The notes beneath the pieces are model-generated. The model ran no database searches. It had not been told where the DNA came from and saw nothing but the letters and a program-made list of their open reading frames with translations. A DNA stretch of 64,000 nucleotides from Pseudo-nitzschia pungens (Eukaryota; Bacillariophyta; Bacillariophyceae; Bacillariales; Bacillariaceae), in NCBI GenBank assembly GCA_037355855.1, contig CM074769.1, forward strand, positions 372,001 to 436,000, in the 5' to 3' direction. Positions within the stretch are counted from its first letter, which is position 1, and the number at the start of each line of letters is the position of its first letter. The position numbers were made by a program, and so were the translations under genes. Positions 1-11,101 of this stretch are shown here, in pieces.

Positions 1-1582
1 TCTCCGACGTGTACTCGTCCATGGCGCGCTTCGAGTCGCCGACGTATGGAACGTGCTTGATGACCACTACGTGGTCGGGGTGCTCGTCTTCCTCAAAGAG
101 AATGCGGTTCGATTCCACCATGTCGTCGACCACGTTCGACTTGGAAATTTCCTTGCTTCGGAACTGCGAGGGCGCGCTCAGGTTCTTCCCGTCGTTGTTC
201 CCCAAGTGGTTGTACGAGACGATCGAGACGGGTTTGATTCCGGCACTGACCAGGAAATCGACGAGGACGCTCTTCATCTTGGTCTGTCCACTCTTGAAAT
301 CGTCACCGGCAATAAAGACCTTCTTCTCACGGGCCAGGTCGACGACACCGGGAACAAAGGTGTTTTGCGGGGAACCGTTGATGAAGGTGCACCCCTCCAA
401 AATGGAGGCCACCGCAAAAATGGTCGACGCGCTGACCTCGGCTTCGTCACGCTGGATGGAGTGCAAGATGTTTTCAGCGGTGTCGTTGACTCCCTCCTCG
501 ACGCACGCAAAGCGCTCCGTGTTGGCGGTCCACAAAAGGATGACCTTATCGAGTTCGTGCTTGGCCTTGAAATCAGAAATGTCCTTTCGGATCTGTTCCA
601 TCTGCTCCTGTTTGCTTCCACTCAAGACATTGTCGGCGCGCTCGCTCTGGTTGGCAGCAATAAAGTCCGGAAAGTAGACGGACGGCAACGGGACAATGTC
701 CTTCATGTAGGGGTAGAGCTTTTTTTGGAGGTCGTAATCCAAGACCTTCGATCGCTTCATGCCCTCGGCCAGATTCATTTTGTTAATGTCCCATCCGCCC
801 CAGACGACCTTGCTTGGGTCCACCATCGGGAGCATGTTCTTGAAGGGAGTAAAGACGGCGTTGCCCCTGGCGTCGTTTCCGAGCTTTACCGTCGAGGACA
901 TCATCAAAGATCCCCAGTAGTTGGCCTTTTTCTCTCCCTCCTTTGTGTTCCAAGTGATGCCGAGTTTATTGGCCAGAGCACCCGCGACGCAGGTGCTGCA
1001 ATGACATTCCAACCGCGAACACGGAACATTCCAATCGAAACACGAGAGGCACGAATAGTTGCGAAAAGACAACGACAAAGATTGTTAGGAAATCCGTTCA
1101 TCGCTTGGGCACATCGACGCTTGCCTTTCTGAATCCATTCTTACCATCCATTGTTTCCTCCGAGACCAATCAACATGACTCCAACCTTTGGGACTTTGCG
1201 TTCCGTCTTGAACTGCATTTTGGTCTCCACCGGAACCACCACGTTCCCTTCGACAAGGGTGCTCTCATACCTGTTAAGCACGAAAGGAACGAAGAAAGGA
1301 AAGGAATGAGGAGAGAGTCCTTCGACTGAAGACACGACGAGGGGTTGACGACGACGAAACGGTTTGCTGTCTCCAACCTCTCTGAGGAGGCACTGAGACT
1401 CTCGAACGCTCTAGTGCCAAAAAATGACGGTTCCGACAAGGACAACCAAAACCACGACGACGACAATAAACACATACTCGATATGCTTACTTGAAATCCG
1501 AGACGATGTTCTCGTCGGTGTACTTGCACTTGTCCGATCGGACGGTGAAGCTGCCGCTAAGGTTTGTCGTTGTGCTGCTCAT
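1..1582 (-). CDS. INO1: myo-inositol-3-phosphate synthase (MIPS), 3' end cut by window
   Basis: Converts glucose-6-phosphate to inositol-3-phosphate with NAD, the first step of inositol synthesis, normally cytosolic. I place three exons: 1582-1491, 1270-1145 and 995-1 (continuing beyond the window). Donors read GTAAGC and GTAAGA; acceptors are AACAG and TTGCAG, and all phases agree. The start ATG at 1582 opens a serine/threonine-rich N-terminus. Exon 2 ends in the dinucleotide-binding loop GLGGNNG; exon 3 carries [28 protein letters not shown] and [14 protein letters not shown], all MIPS family signatures. About 404 residues are visible of an expected 510-520, so the C-terminus lies outside. 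The frame is clean. Identity is very secure; exon 1 is the least certain part but joins in phase. Confidence 0.95.
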
Positions 1583-3901
1583 TCTGACGATCTTCTGGCT
1601 AATGACCACAGTAGAAGTTTGTGATGGATCCTGGAAATATAGAAGTATCCGATAATTCGCATCAAATTTCAAAATGGAAATCGGGTTTCGAAGGATTTTG
1701 TTTGGACTTGCGTTGCATGCGAATGAACGTGCTCGGAAGCCTTACTCGTACTCGTTTATGTCCGTAATTATTAACCTTACCGTTCTTTCTACGATCGAGA
1801 GTTTTGCGTGCCGGTAAGTCATGGCCAGGAAAGACAAAGTTAGTTTCGACTCACTCGGAATTTTGGAACTTTAGAATAGGGAATCCTTCAAAATTCAAAT
1901 GACGATCTACAACCTTTGGTTCGAGAAACAAATGCCAACACAAAAGTTCCGTTGCTATCTGTCGAAAGAACTATTCAGAAAATGAATCTTGAAGGAATCT
2001 AGAGTTTGACTGCTGGAAATTTACTCACAGAATTCCTTTCCCGGTTCGTTTTTCCCTTTTCGTTTTGGGAGGAACTAAAAGAACAATTTTTTTACCACGT
2101 ACGAAATTCTGTCTCCGAGTACACATACATACCTGTACAAAGTCAACATACCACCAAAGCGTAAGACCAATGACTTCACTGCCTCGTTGGATTATTCATT
2201 CATCTTTTATTGATCCTAACTTACTTACCGGTAATTACCGTAAGCTTATCATTATCGATCGGCCACTGGTATGATACGAGTAACCTTAACCTTACTCGTA
2301 TGGTATCGATACCAAGACTGACCTGGTCATTGCTGGAGGAGTCGTTCACACCAGCAGGAATGCTGCACTTCTTGTTACTTAAAAGGTTTTAAGGCTTACG
2401 GTACTTGTACTTCGTAGTTGTGAAGAATACTACTACAGTATGCACAAGAAAATACTTACAACGAGAACACCAGCAAATCGAACTAAAGAAGGAATATTAA
2501 ACTCGGGAGGATGTTTGCTGCTTGTCGATCTTGCTTGCTGGCGTTTAGTAGCACTGCCACTATTACTAGTATCATTAGTTGGTGTTTAGTTGGTGTGTCG
2601 TGCTGTGGCTAGTAGTAGCAGGACAAGGTTCTTGGAATTTGTTGTGGGACAAATTGGCAAGATAGTATGACAAAAACATCATCAGAGGAAAAGTTCTGAG
2701 AAAAGTGACAATCATGAATCCCTTTCCTTCTTTAGTAACAACAGAACTCGCAACAACATCATAGATCATTCTGACAGCTTCTGTAACGGGGAAAATGAGC
2801 CTCTTATGCTTGATGCTAGTAAGATTACTAGTGCCTGTTTCGAGAAAAAATATTGTTGCATGATTGCTGAATCCTCCTCATCACTAGTAGTAGTAGTAGT
2901 AGGTAGTACTACTACTGGTAGTAGTACTAGTAGTAACCTTACTAATAGCAGTAATAACTACTAGTAGTGATCCTCGTCGGCACTTACTACTAGTACTACT
3001 ACTAGTACGTACTACAAAAAATATTAGTTTCTCAAAGTCATATTTTTCTCCGCACGAATAAATCAGAGCGTTGCTCTGTTGCTTTCTTGTCCCAATAGGT
3101 TGTGTGTCGTTCTATTACAGATGCGGTTGAAAGAATGAGGAATACGGTAATTAAGATTACCTCCGTCGTCATCGTAATCCCGACAAAATTTCAAAAAATG
3201 GTTCGTAGTATTCGTAACTTCTTACACATCTTTTTACAACCGACAAAAGGAGTGTGTGCGATTGAGTTTGTGACCCATTTTTCTTCCCGAGTGACCCTTG
3301 TGTTTTTACCGCGGTTTGGTATTTTGGGAACTACCGGTAAGGTACGTGTATCTGGAAAAGAAAGTCAGATTTTTGTCTGGCGCGTGCTCCGGGGGTAGTT
3401 GCTGGGACTAGGCGATCGAATGCATGTGTTGGAAGATACCCAAATAATTTTGGTTCACTCGCGGAATCCAAGAACCCAAACGGAACATCTTCTTATCCTG
3501 TTAAATTTTGATACTGATCCAAGACTTGCTTTATTGGCGATCGTTCTGTTTTCAAGAGCCTCCCGCGATAGGTATATCGCTAACTATTTTTGGATACTTA
3601 GAAGTCGTTCGTGTTTGCTTTGGTCGCGCCATGCCTCTGCTTTTATAGTGCTCAAATCCCATCTCAAAACTACCACCAAAACATAGTGATGGAATCATTC
3701 CACGCAAATTTGTGAGGCAAGAGCGATTGATTCCAAAGCCAATGTATAATCGCAGGAAACAATTCAAAAGAAACAACTACCGTGCATACGGCAGCTAGCG
3801 ACTACTAATCATCACCATTGTCACCATTGCAATCACAACCACAATAACGATTCGTTGGGTTTACAAAACGAATCAACCCAACGACAAGCATCAGTCGCAA
3901 C
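1583..3901. other. intergenic region, no convincing gene
   Basis: This stretch separates the 5' ends of the divergent MIPS and cyclin genes, so it should hold both promoters. It is AT-rich and contains many TAG/CTA trinucleotide tracts and GTAAnnTTAC-type motifs (for example near 1775, 2230, 2280 and 2933). Open frames here are short with no recognisable domain. Confidence 0.6.
2884..3013. repeat. interrupted TAG/CTA trinucleotide repeat cluster
   Basis: Runs of TAG alternate with runs of CTA/TAC (as in ACTAGTAGTAGTAG followed by AGTACTACTACT), giving several short inverted repeats that could fold. The cluster encloses an exact GTAACCTTAC at 2933-2942. Similar smaller tracts occur near 5500, 17130, 17220, 20345, 30970 and 46250. 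Confidence 0.8.
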
Positions 3902-5106
3902 ATGATCGCCACATCCCCTTCCCCGCTGCTCGGGCTGCGAATGAGCAATGTTGATTGCTGCTCCCGACTGCCGCCCTTCCCTACCGAAGACTGCGACAGC
4001 GTGGATCGTGTGAAGGTCATGTTACACAAGTGTGAATCGACCTATTCCTGCTCCGATTACATCCGGCGGCGTTCCCGAAAGGAGAGCAGCGCCTGTCACT
4101 CCGGACCGGAGACATCGTCCTCGTCTTCGTCGTCCTCATCCTCATCCTCATCCTCATCCTCATCGTTCTCACCATCGCATCATCACCATCACAATGATCA
4201 CCACCATCATCGCCAACAACACGCGGACTTTCCCGAACTGGTCATCGATCCGGACAAGCTCGACACGGTGTGCCGGGAGAAAATGTGCGAAGTGGAGCTA
4301 CCGGGTCTGCGATCACTTTCGGACGGGCCGCGAAATCGTGGCCGTTTCGTTGTCAGTACCTCGATCGATTCGTGGATCGGTGCACGTGCGACCGAACCGC
4401 CTTCAAGCTGGCGGCCATGACGACGCTGTACATGGCCAACAAGATCTACGGTGGCCCGCAGGCCATCACGATAAGCGCGCTCGCGGAGCTCTCCCGCGGC
4501 GAGTTCGAGCGGTCGCACATTTCCGAGATGGAGGCCATTGTGTTGCAGACGCTGGAGTGGAAGCTCCACCCGCCCACCGCGCAGTGCTTTGTGAACGCCT
4601 TTTTTGGCTACCTGAATCTGCCGTCGAAGGGGGCGCTGCCGCTGGCCATCTACCGGCGGGCCATCTTCTTCGCCGAGCTATCGGTGTACGACTACGCCTT
4701 TGTGTCCAGGCCGCGGAGCCTGATCGCCCTGGCCTCGATCGCTAACGCGATGGAGGGCATGGAGAGTAGCCTCTCGGAGGACCAGCGGAGCAACTTTCTG
4801 GAACGGATCCACCGGATATTTGACCTCCCCGCTTCGGTGACCGATGATTCCGCGATCGAGGCCGTCCGGAACCGGCTGTGGTACGTCTACAGCATGAGCG
4901 CGCAGTACAAGGAGGACAACGCGATTGCCGGGGTCGGGCACGACGGCGAGGTGGAGACGAGGGACGCCTCCGGCCGGCGAAGCGGCAAGCTCGGGTTTTC
5001 GGCGGCCTCGTCGTGTCCCTCGACGTCGCCCGTCTCGGTGGTGGTCGCCGCTTCCGCCGCTTCCACCGCCTCCGCCGCTACCACCACCACCACACGTCGT
5101 CGCTAG
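3902..5106 (+). CDS. diatom-type cyclin, frame broken twice in the cyclin box
   Basis: Cyclin-family protein, expected to activate a cyclin-dependent kinase in cell-cycle control. The N-terminal region (about residues 1-115) is low complexity with a 17-serine run and a histidine-rich stretch. The cyclin box starts with REKMCEW and continues YRVCDHF, GREIVAVS, QYLDRFVDRC, AFKLAAMTTLYMANKIYG and the second fold, e.g. TLEWKLHPPTAQCF. The three parts lie in three different frames: an extra base near 4290-4291 (GAAGTGG where the family needs GAGTGG) and another near 4350-4351. Dropping both gives about 400 codons ending at the stop at 5104-5106. The tail is Ala/Ser/Thr-rich. Start ATG 3902 follows upstream stops; a second ATG at 3941 is possible. 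Either the sequence has two insertion errors or this copy is a young pseudogene. Confidence 0.8.
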
Positions 5107-6209
5107 AGCGGACTTGGACTCAACTCTGGCAAATCGGGTGGTGTGGGCACGAAGCAACCCAATCGAATCCAATCGAATCGAATCCAATCGAATCGAATCC
5201 AATCGAATCGAATCCAATCCAATAAAATGCCATGCAACACGAATCAATACAGCACGGCACGGCATGCCGCATCATTATCCTTTTGGATGCATCCCCATCC
5301 CTATAGTCATCCGTCACTCTCAAACACTCGCAGTCAAACACAAGCTTCCACAAATTTTGGTGTTGTAGAGTACACGTAACGCGTCGACACTGATGACAAA
5401 AAAGGATGTATCATTGTAATACACTCAAAACAATAAATAGACCAATGTATTATTATTATAACTACAGCATGAAATCTCTCTTGATTGTTCAGTACTACTA
5501 ATAGTACTACTACTACAGTGGTTTGCTCGCATCGGTACTAGTATTTGGTTTCAAATGTGGTATGAACTCCACTCCTCTGATTCGAAAAGCAACAATGCAC
5601 TTGCAGCCAGTGGAGGAGTGATCAACCTACCGTATCTATCTGAGAGATAGATGAAATGGATTGCAATCTAGAGTTCTATTTTGCAAAAGCAGAGATACGC
5701 GCAGACAGATGGTCTTGTCTTCTTCGGATCATCTACGGTACGGCAAGGAGTGTGATGCGTTACCGAATGGTGATTGCATTCTCCGCTGTTCCGCGAAACA
5801 TAAAAAATAACATCCCAAAGGTAGATTTTGTCTCGGCACCCCCAAACATACCAAAACTACCCGCCGACGGAGAGAGATCGTCATCAAACATTTTAATAAT
5901 GTTAAAAAAAATGAGAGCAACACCAAACATCACGTGTGGAGTGAGTGCACGCAAGCCATCATCTCAAGCTGCCGGGAAACCAACAGTTTCATTTAGCGGT
6001 AATTTTTAATTACGTGAACAATTTTGTTTCATCATACATAACTTAATCTTACCTTTTGTTCCCGAAACTCAAAGTTGGGTACGAGAATTTCTTTGATCAG
6101 CAAGTTGCCGCACCTCCGAGTGGAACTCACCCAGACCAACCCATACTCGACAACCCACCTTTGGAAGGCCAGAAAGCTCGAGCCTTTTAAACACAGAATC
6201 ATCGGCACA
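5107..6209. other. intergenic region
   Basis: It holds the cyclin 3' region and the CIAO1 promoter. After the tandem repeat at 5161-5220 there is AT-rich DNA with TACTAC tracts. An open frame of 117 codons lies at 5656-6009 (+), overlapped by a 64-codon frame on the other strand at 5760-5954; I recognise neither and cannot choose between them. Confidence 0.5.
5161..5220. repeat. 15-bp tandem repeat, four copies
   Basis: The unit AATCGAATCCAATCG repeats four times with one mismatch in the last copy, starting 55 bp after the cyclin stop codon. It is itself built from the pentamers AATCG and AATCC. Confidence 0.95.
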
Positions 6210-7698
6210 ATGGAATCCGACCAATCGACGGAACAGCTGCAGCAACAACAGCACCAGTCGACGGCCTTCTCCTCCGCGTCTATGCCGTCGGCTTCGACTC
6301 CGCCGCCGCCGCTTTCGTCGCCCTTGTCGTCCTCCCTGGTGGAAACCCAGGTGTTTGTGCCACCCCAACGAGTCATTGGTGGAATCCGATACACACCGCA
6401 ATCCCCCGCCTGGCACTGCTGCTTTTCGCAAAACGGCGAATGGCTCGCCGCCTGTTTCGGTGCCCCCAATCCGTGCATTCGCCTCTGGAGACGAGAACGA
6501 ACACCACCATCGTCATCGTCATCGTCATCGTCAATTTCATCACCGCCATCACCGCCATCGTCGCCACCAAGAGCAACAGCAAGAGCAACAGCAAGAGCAA
6601 CCGCAACATCCTCCACGAAAGCGGCCAACAGCTCCCCGAGATGGGTCTTTCATTCCACGCTCGAATTCCACGAGCGCAGCATCCGCTGCGTGGATTTTTG
6701 TCCGCTCTCGTCGTCCTGCATCCTGGCCGCCGCTTCCTTCGACGCCACCGTGACCATCTGGGAGCACGATCGTTCCTCCGACACCTGGGAGTGCACCACC
6801 CAGCTGGAGGGCCACGAGAACGAGGTCAAGTGCGTGGCCTGGAACGCCACCGGATCCCTGCTGGCAACCTGCGGCCGCGACAAGACGGTCTGGGTCTGGG
6901 AGACCTTTCTGGAGGGATCCATCGGCGGATCGAGGGGGAGAACGATCGCGGGAAGCGCTCCCGGAAGGCAGCGAGAGCGACTTTGAGTGCCTCGCGGTCC
7001 TGAACGGCCACGAGGGCGACGTCAAGACGGTCCGCTTCGCCCCGAGCCACGGCGTCTGGGGGGACGGCGACGAGCTCCTGCTGAGCGCGTCGTACGACGA
7101 GACCATCAAGGTGTGGGCGGAGGACGACGGGGATTGGTACTGCGCGCTGTCCATCGCGGACGCGCACACCGACACGATCTGGTCGCTGGCGGTCGCCCCC
7201 GGCGGGGGACGGCTCGTGTCGGCGTCGGCCGACGGGAGCCTGGCGGTGCACAAGTGCTACACGGCGTCGGAATGGAAGGAGCGGTTTGCGGGCCGCGACA
7301 ACGAAAACGAAAACGACGAAAACGAGGACGGTGCGGTTTCGTCGTCGCCATCGTCCGGGGGCACCTTCCGGTGCGTCGGTTTGCTCCCGGACGCCCACCC
7401 CGGATCGACGGTGTGCACGGTCGACTACGCTCCGTCCAGGGCGGGCCACGGTCGGATCGTCTCGGGGGGGTCCGATCACCGCATCAACGTGTATCGGGAA
7501 ATCGTGCACGCGCACGCGCACGCAGCCACCGGAGCCACCGCAACGGCGACCAGCGACAGGCCCCTCTTTGTGGTGGACGCCAGCGCCGAGACGTCCCACG
7601 GGGACGTCAACCGCGTGTGCTGGCACCCGAGGGACGGATCGATCCTGGCGTCGGCCGGGGACGACGGGACGGTCCGGATATGGCGGTACGATCTGTGA
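6210..7698 (+). CDS. CIAO1: CIAO1-like WD40 protein of cytosolic Fe-S assembly (one extra base)
   Basis: Member of the CIA targeting complex that hands Fe-S clusters to cytosolic and nuclear proteins. WD repeats include RCVDFCPLSSS, AAASFDATVTIWEHD, WECTTQLEGHENEVKCVAWN, LLATCGRDKTVWVWE, LNGHEGDVKTVRF, LLSASYDETIKVWAE, DAHTDTIWSLAV and a last repeat GDDGTVRIWRYDL, matching the Cia1/CIAO1 order. The protein would be about 495 residues, longer than the usual 330-350 because of a Gln/Ser/Pro-rich N-terminus, a serine-rich insert after the first blade and an Asn/Asp/Glu insert. The frame changes by one base inside the G run at 6934-6938; before it the protein ends VWVWETFLEG, after it GSESDFECLAVLNGH. 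ATG 6210 is the first in-frame start. Function is secure, the exact shift site is not. Confidence 0.9.
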
Positions 7699-8134
7699 GT
7701 GAGTGACTGAGTGAGTGAGCGAATGAGCGAATGATCGAGTGATAGGGCATTGATAAAGCATTGGATGGATGGATGGATGGATTCCTTTTATCGTGCATTC
7801 ATTCATTCCGTCGTCGACAACGTCGCACGCACGCAAACACGAGAATCACCAAGACACTCACTTTCGAACCATTCAGAAAACGATAGACGCCATTATTATT
7901 GTCATTATTTTTAATATTATTATTGTTATGATTGTTGTTATCGTGATTGGTTTCATCCCGTAACTATGGTCGTGCAATGATAGACCGTCGTTTCTCGATC
8001 AATCCATGTTTGCTGGATCTCACGGATTGCGGGCCGCACGCACGACGAGACGGAGCAATGAATGCTCGGTTCTGGATCCCACGAAGCGCTCGCACCGGTG
8101 CGCATGCCGCCGTCGTTCGGAAACCGAATCCGCT
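7699..8134. other. short intergenic region between convergent genes
   Basis: Shared 3' region of the WD40 gene (+) and the methyltransferase gene (-). It carries GAGT/GAGC repeats directly after the stop codon and a (GGAT)n tract near 7763-7781. No gene seen. Confidence 0.7.
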
Positions 8135-9331
8135 CTATCCGTACTTCACCAGCGTTTCGTCCACGTCGCACAGCCACAGAGAGTCCTCCAGTGTATAGGA
8201 ATCCGGACTCGACCACCGCAGCTCGTTCGCTCCCTCGTTGTCATCGTTGTCGTTGTTGCTGTCCGCGCCCAGCAGTCGCCGGAGTTCCCGCAGATAGACC
8301 TCCCGCTGGACCCGATCGGTCTGGGCAAAGACCCACACGCTCTTTTGTTTTGGAGCGAGACGACGACCGACGCTTGCGTGGTCGTCGTTGTTTTTGTCGT
8401 CGAGGTTTTCGTTGTTGCCCGACAGAACCCGCTCGGTCAGCCGCGCGGCCCCCACCGCCACCGCCTCGCTCTCGAAGACGTCCGACAGGACGAACAGATC
8501 GACGGTTTCGCGGATCCAGTCGTTTTCCGGGTCGGCCCAGAAGGAATCGGTCCCCGCCTCGATCAGGTCCACCCTCCTCGTTTCCAGAATGCCTCCCAGT
8601 CCCTGCTCGTTCGCGGCGGCGTCGACCAGCTCCAATCCAAAGGAATCGACGTCGGTGGCAACGACGCGGACGTTGACGTTTACGTTGACGCCGGCGCCGC
8701 AGAGGGTGGACGAGGAGGAGGACGAAGATTCCGCAGCAGCAGCGGCAGCCGCAGCCGCGGCAATGGAGGGCAGCCCCGGCCCGCAGCCCAGCTCGCAAAT
8801 CGTAAAGGGTTCCTCTCTGTTGGAAAGGTTCCACAGCGACCTCTCGCCGCTACCACTGCCACTGCTATTGCCACTGCCTTTCTCTTTCTCTTTGCCGTTG
8901 CCATTGCCGTTGCCATCGCGATCACTGCTGCTGCCCCTTCCAAACCACAGGCGTTCCTCGAGCGTCGTGGCCGCCACCCTTGCCGAAGGCCACACCTGCG
9001 TAGCGAGAAAGTTGGACCGGGACGGCAGGTCCAGGATGGAACTCAGCGAAAAGCAATACGGCGCGGTGGTTGGTTTTGGTTTTGCATTTGCATTTGTCGC
9101 TGGAGGATCCTTCCGTTCCGCTTCCTTCCGGAGCGGGGTACGGTGCACCGGCAGTCCCGCGACGGTTTTGGGGCCCGACAACTGCGGGGTTGCCCGGAGG
9201 GCATCCACCACGCTGCGGGGGTGGGACGTGCACAAAAGCAGGACAGCAAGAGCACGCGCAAGGGCACCAGCGCGAGCGCGAACACGAACACGAACAGCCT
9301 TCCCCGACAAAGAAGAAGTCTTGGTCGTCAT
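8135..9331 (-). CDS. lysine-methyltransferase-like protein (METTL21/NNMT type), probably organellar
   Basis: Rossmann-fold SAM-dependent methyltransferase. Motif I is ICELGCGPGLPS, followed by an acidic end of strand 2 (VVATDVDS) and VDLFVLSDVFES, where family members have a catalytic acidic loop; this arrangement is typical of the METTL21/Methyltransf_16 group that methylates lysines in folded proteins. The 398-residue frame starts at ATG 9331; upstream codons lack an ATG that fits. The N-terminus has a hydrophobic segment (about ALARALAVLLLCTS) ending VVDA|LRATP, which could be a plastid presequence with Leu at +1. Repeat-derived low-complexity inserts interrupt the domain: a Gly/Asn/Lys/Glu stretch and runs of 11 alanines then 7 serines right after motif I. 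The substrate cannot be told. Confidence 0.75.
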   Translation of the reverse strand: MTTKTSSLSGKAVRVRVRARAGALARALAVLLLCTSHPRSVVDALRATPQLSGPKTVAGLPVHRTPLRKEAERKDPPATNANAKPKPTTAPYCFSLSSILDLPSRSNFLATQVWPSARVAATTLEERLWFGRGSSSDRDGNGNGNGKEKEKGSGNSSGSGSGERSLWNLSNREEPFTICELGCGPGLPSIAAAAAAAAAAESSSSSSSTLCGAGVNVNVNVRVVATDVDSFGLELVDAAANEQGLGGILETRRVDLIEAGTDSFWADPENDWIRETVDLFVLSDVFESEAVAVGAARLTERVLSGNNENLDDKNNDDHASVGRRLAPKQKSVWVFAQTDRVQREVYLRELRRLLGADSNNDNDDNEGANELRWSSPDSYTLEDSLWLCDVDETLVKYG

Positions 9332-11101
9332 TGCATCATTGCCGCACACCGCGAGACGTTGTCTTTCTGTCTTTCTGTTTGTTTGTTGGAATTCGAGATG
9401 CGATTGGGGTTCCAATCCAATGCTGCAATGGTGTGGCGTGTGGCGTGTGGCGTGTGGCGTTTCCTTCGATCGATTGTTCTCTGGTATCGCATCGCATCGC
9501 ATCGGTACCGGTACGATGCGTAAGTTATCCTTCTCAACAATCAATTCAATCCAACAATCAAACCACCAGGATAATAATAATAATAATAATAATAATATAT
9601 TACTGTCTTGTATCCTGTGTCTCGAGATATCTTGTGACGGTTATGGAATTGGAGGGAACGATGCCTCGGAATCCAATGGAGATGCCGATGCTTCGACGGT
9701 CTCGTCAAGTGCCGTTTGTGACGGGATGAATCCGGGACTTTGCGGAAGGTGACCAATCACAAACGAGAAAAAAAAATAGCCGCAAATACTGCCATCTCTA
9801 TGCGCTGTGTCCCTTTTACGTCAAGTAAGGTAAGATCTTACGACTGGGAGGGGGAGGGCCCAGCAATGATAGTTCTTAGTAATGGATTCGGGATTGATTG
9901 AGATCCATTCTTTCATTGGAGGATCTTCGCACAGGTATGCATTTTGAGCATAGTATGTATCATAGGAATGAATCAAAAGAACCTGGATATAAGAATGTCA
10001 AAAAAATCCGGATGTAGAACTACGGTATGTGTCTAAAAAACCCGGATGTACGAGTGTTAAAAAAACCCGGATATAGAATTATAAGTGTTAAAAAACCCGG
10101 ATGTACAATTATAAGTGTTCAAAAAACCCGGATGTATCGGTATAAGTGTTAAAAAACCCGGATGTAGAACTATAAGTGTTAAAAAAACCCGGATGTACAA
10201 TTATAAGTGTTCAAAAAACCCGGATGTAGAATTTTAAGTGTTAAACAAACCCGGATGTAGAACTATGAGGGTTCAAAAAACCCGGATGTATCGGTATAAG
10301 TGTCCAAAAAATCCGGATGTACGGATTGATCAAACTGAAGTAACCTTACTGCTTGGGATCCAGTTACGTTTTCTACGTACGTAGGTATAACTCATATGAA
10401 GTCTAATATTCCGTCGAAATCGAAACTCCATCCGGTTCGAACGACGGCAAGACGAGTAGTGAGTTGCCGAGCACGAACCTATAAATAGTCGAACGAGTCA
10501 AACTATGAATGGAACGAACCGGACGGTCCGCTCGCGGATCGGACATCCGACCAGCATCACGACGAAGATCTAAAATCGAAAACAAAAGTCACAACGATGA
10601 TGCCTCGAAGGATCGCGATCGCGAACGATGATGATGATGATGTGTTTTCTAACTTTTCACGGTACCGGTAGGTACGGTATTTGCCGTAGATATTAGAAGT
10701 AGATGATATGCAATCAACGCGTTCGGCGGCATCCATACCGTAAGGTTACTACTAGCAGCGGAATTTCGCGGTACCCAGTGTTGATCGAAGACACGCAGAA
10801 ATCATCCATTGAATTTTGATTTTGAAAAGCTCCTCTTCTTCCTCTTCTTCTCGGTATTATTCATTCCTGTGATTACTACTAGTATTCCTTCCTACTACCA
10901 CCGGTACTGCGGTTTCCGATAGCCAGAGTTGTGTCGTGATCGAGTGAGATTGGTCATCCAAAAGTTACGAGAGAAACGAACGCAAGAGAGCCGTACAGGA
11001 GTCAGACAGTGAGACAGTCAGTCAGTCAGACAGTCAGTCAGTCGGACAGTCAGCAAGTCAGTCGTCGAACCATCGATCCACAACACGGAACAACCACCAC
11101 C
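9332..11101. other. intergenic region rich in simple repeats
   Basis: Contains GTGTGGC repeats (about 9430-9460), an (AAT)n tract (9572-9598), the 30-bp minisatellite at 9981-10327, GATGAT tracts near 10628, exact motifs GTAACCTTAC (10340) and GTAAGGTTAC (10740), and a CAGT/CAGA repeat (about 11005-11065) just before the next gene. No supported coding sequence. Confidence 0.6.
9981..10327. repeat. minisatellite, about 11 copies of a 30-31 bp unit
   Basis: The core of each unit is AAAAAACCCGGATGTA followed by a variable 6-8 bp (GAACTA, CAATTA, TCGGTA) and TAAGTGTT. Unit length varies by one or two bases through the A run. The variable parts recur in order (CAATTA, TCGGTA, GAACTA, CAATTA), suggesting a higher-order multi-unit duplication. 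Confidence 0.95.

Noticed and set aside
3902..5106. Programmed +1 ribosomal frameshifting as the cause of the cyclin and other frame breaks
   Set aside because: The sites share no slippery codon, stop codon or downstream structure, and three occur in one gene (VPS4). A one-base run overcall explains all of them more simply.
5656..6009. 117-codon frame (+) and overlapping 64-codon frame (-) between the cyclin and CIAO1
   Set aside because: Both are open over about 200 bp but neither resembles a known protein, and no promoter or splice context favours one. Kept only as a remark.
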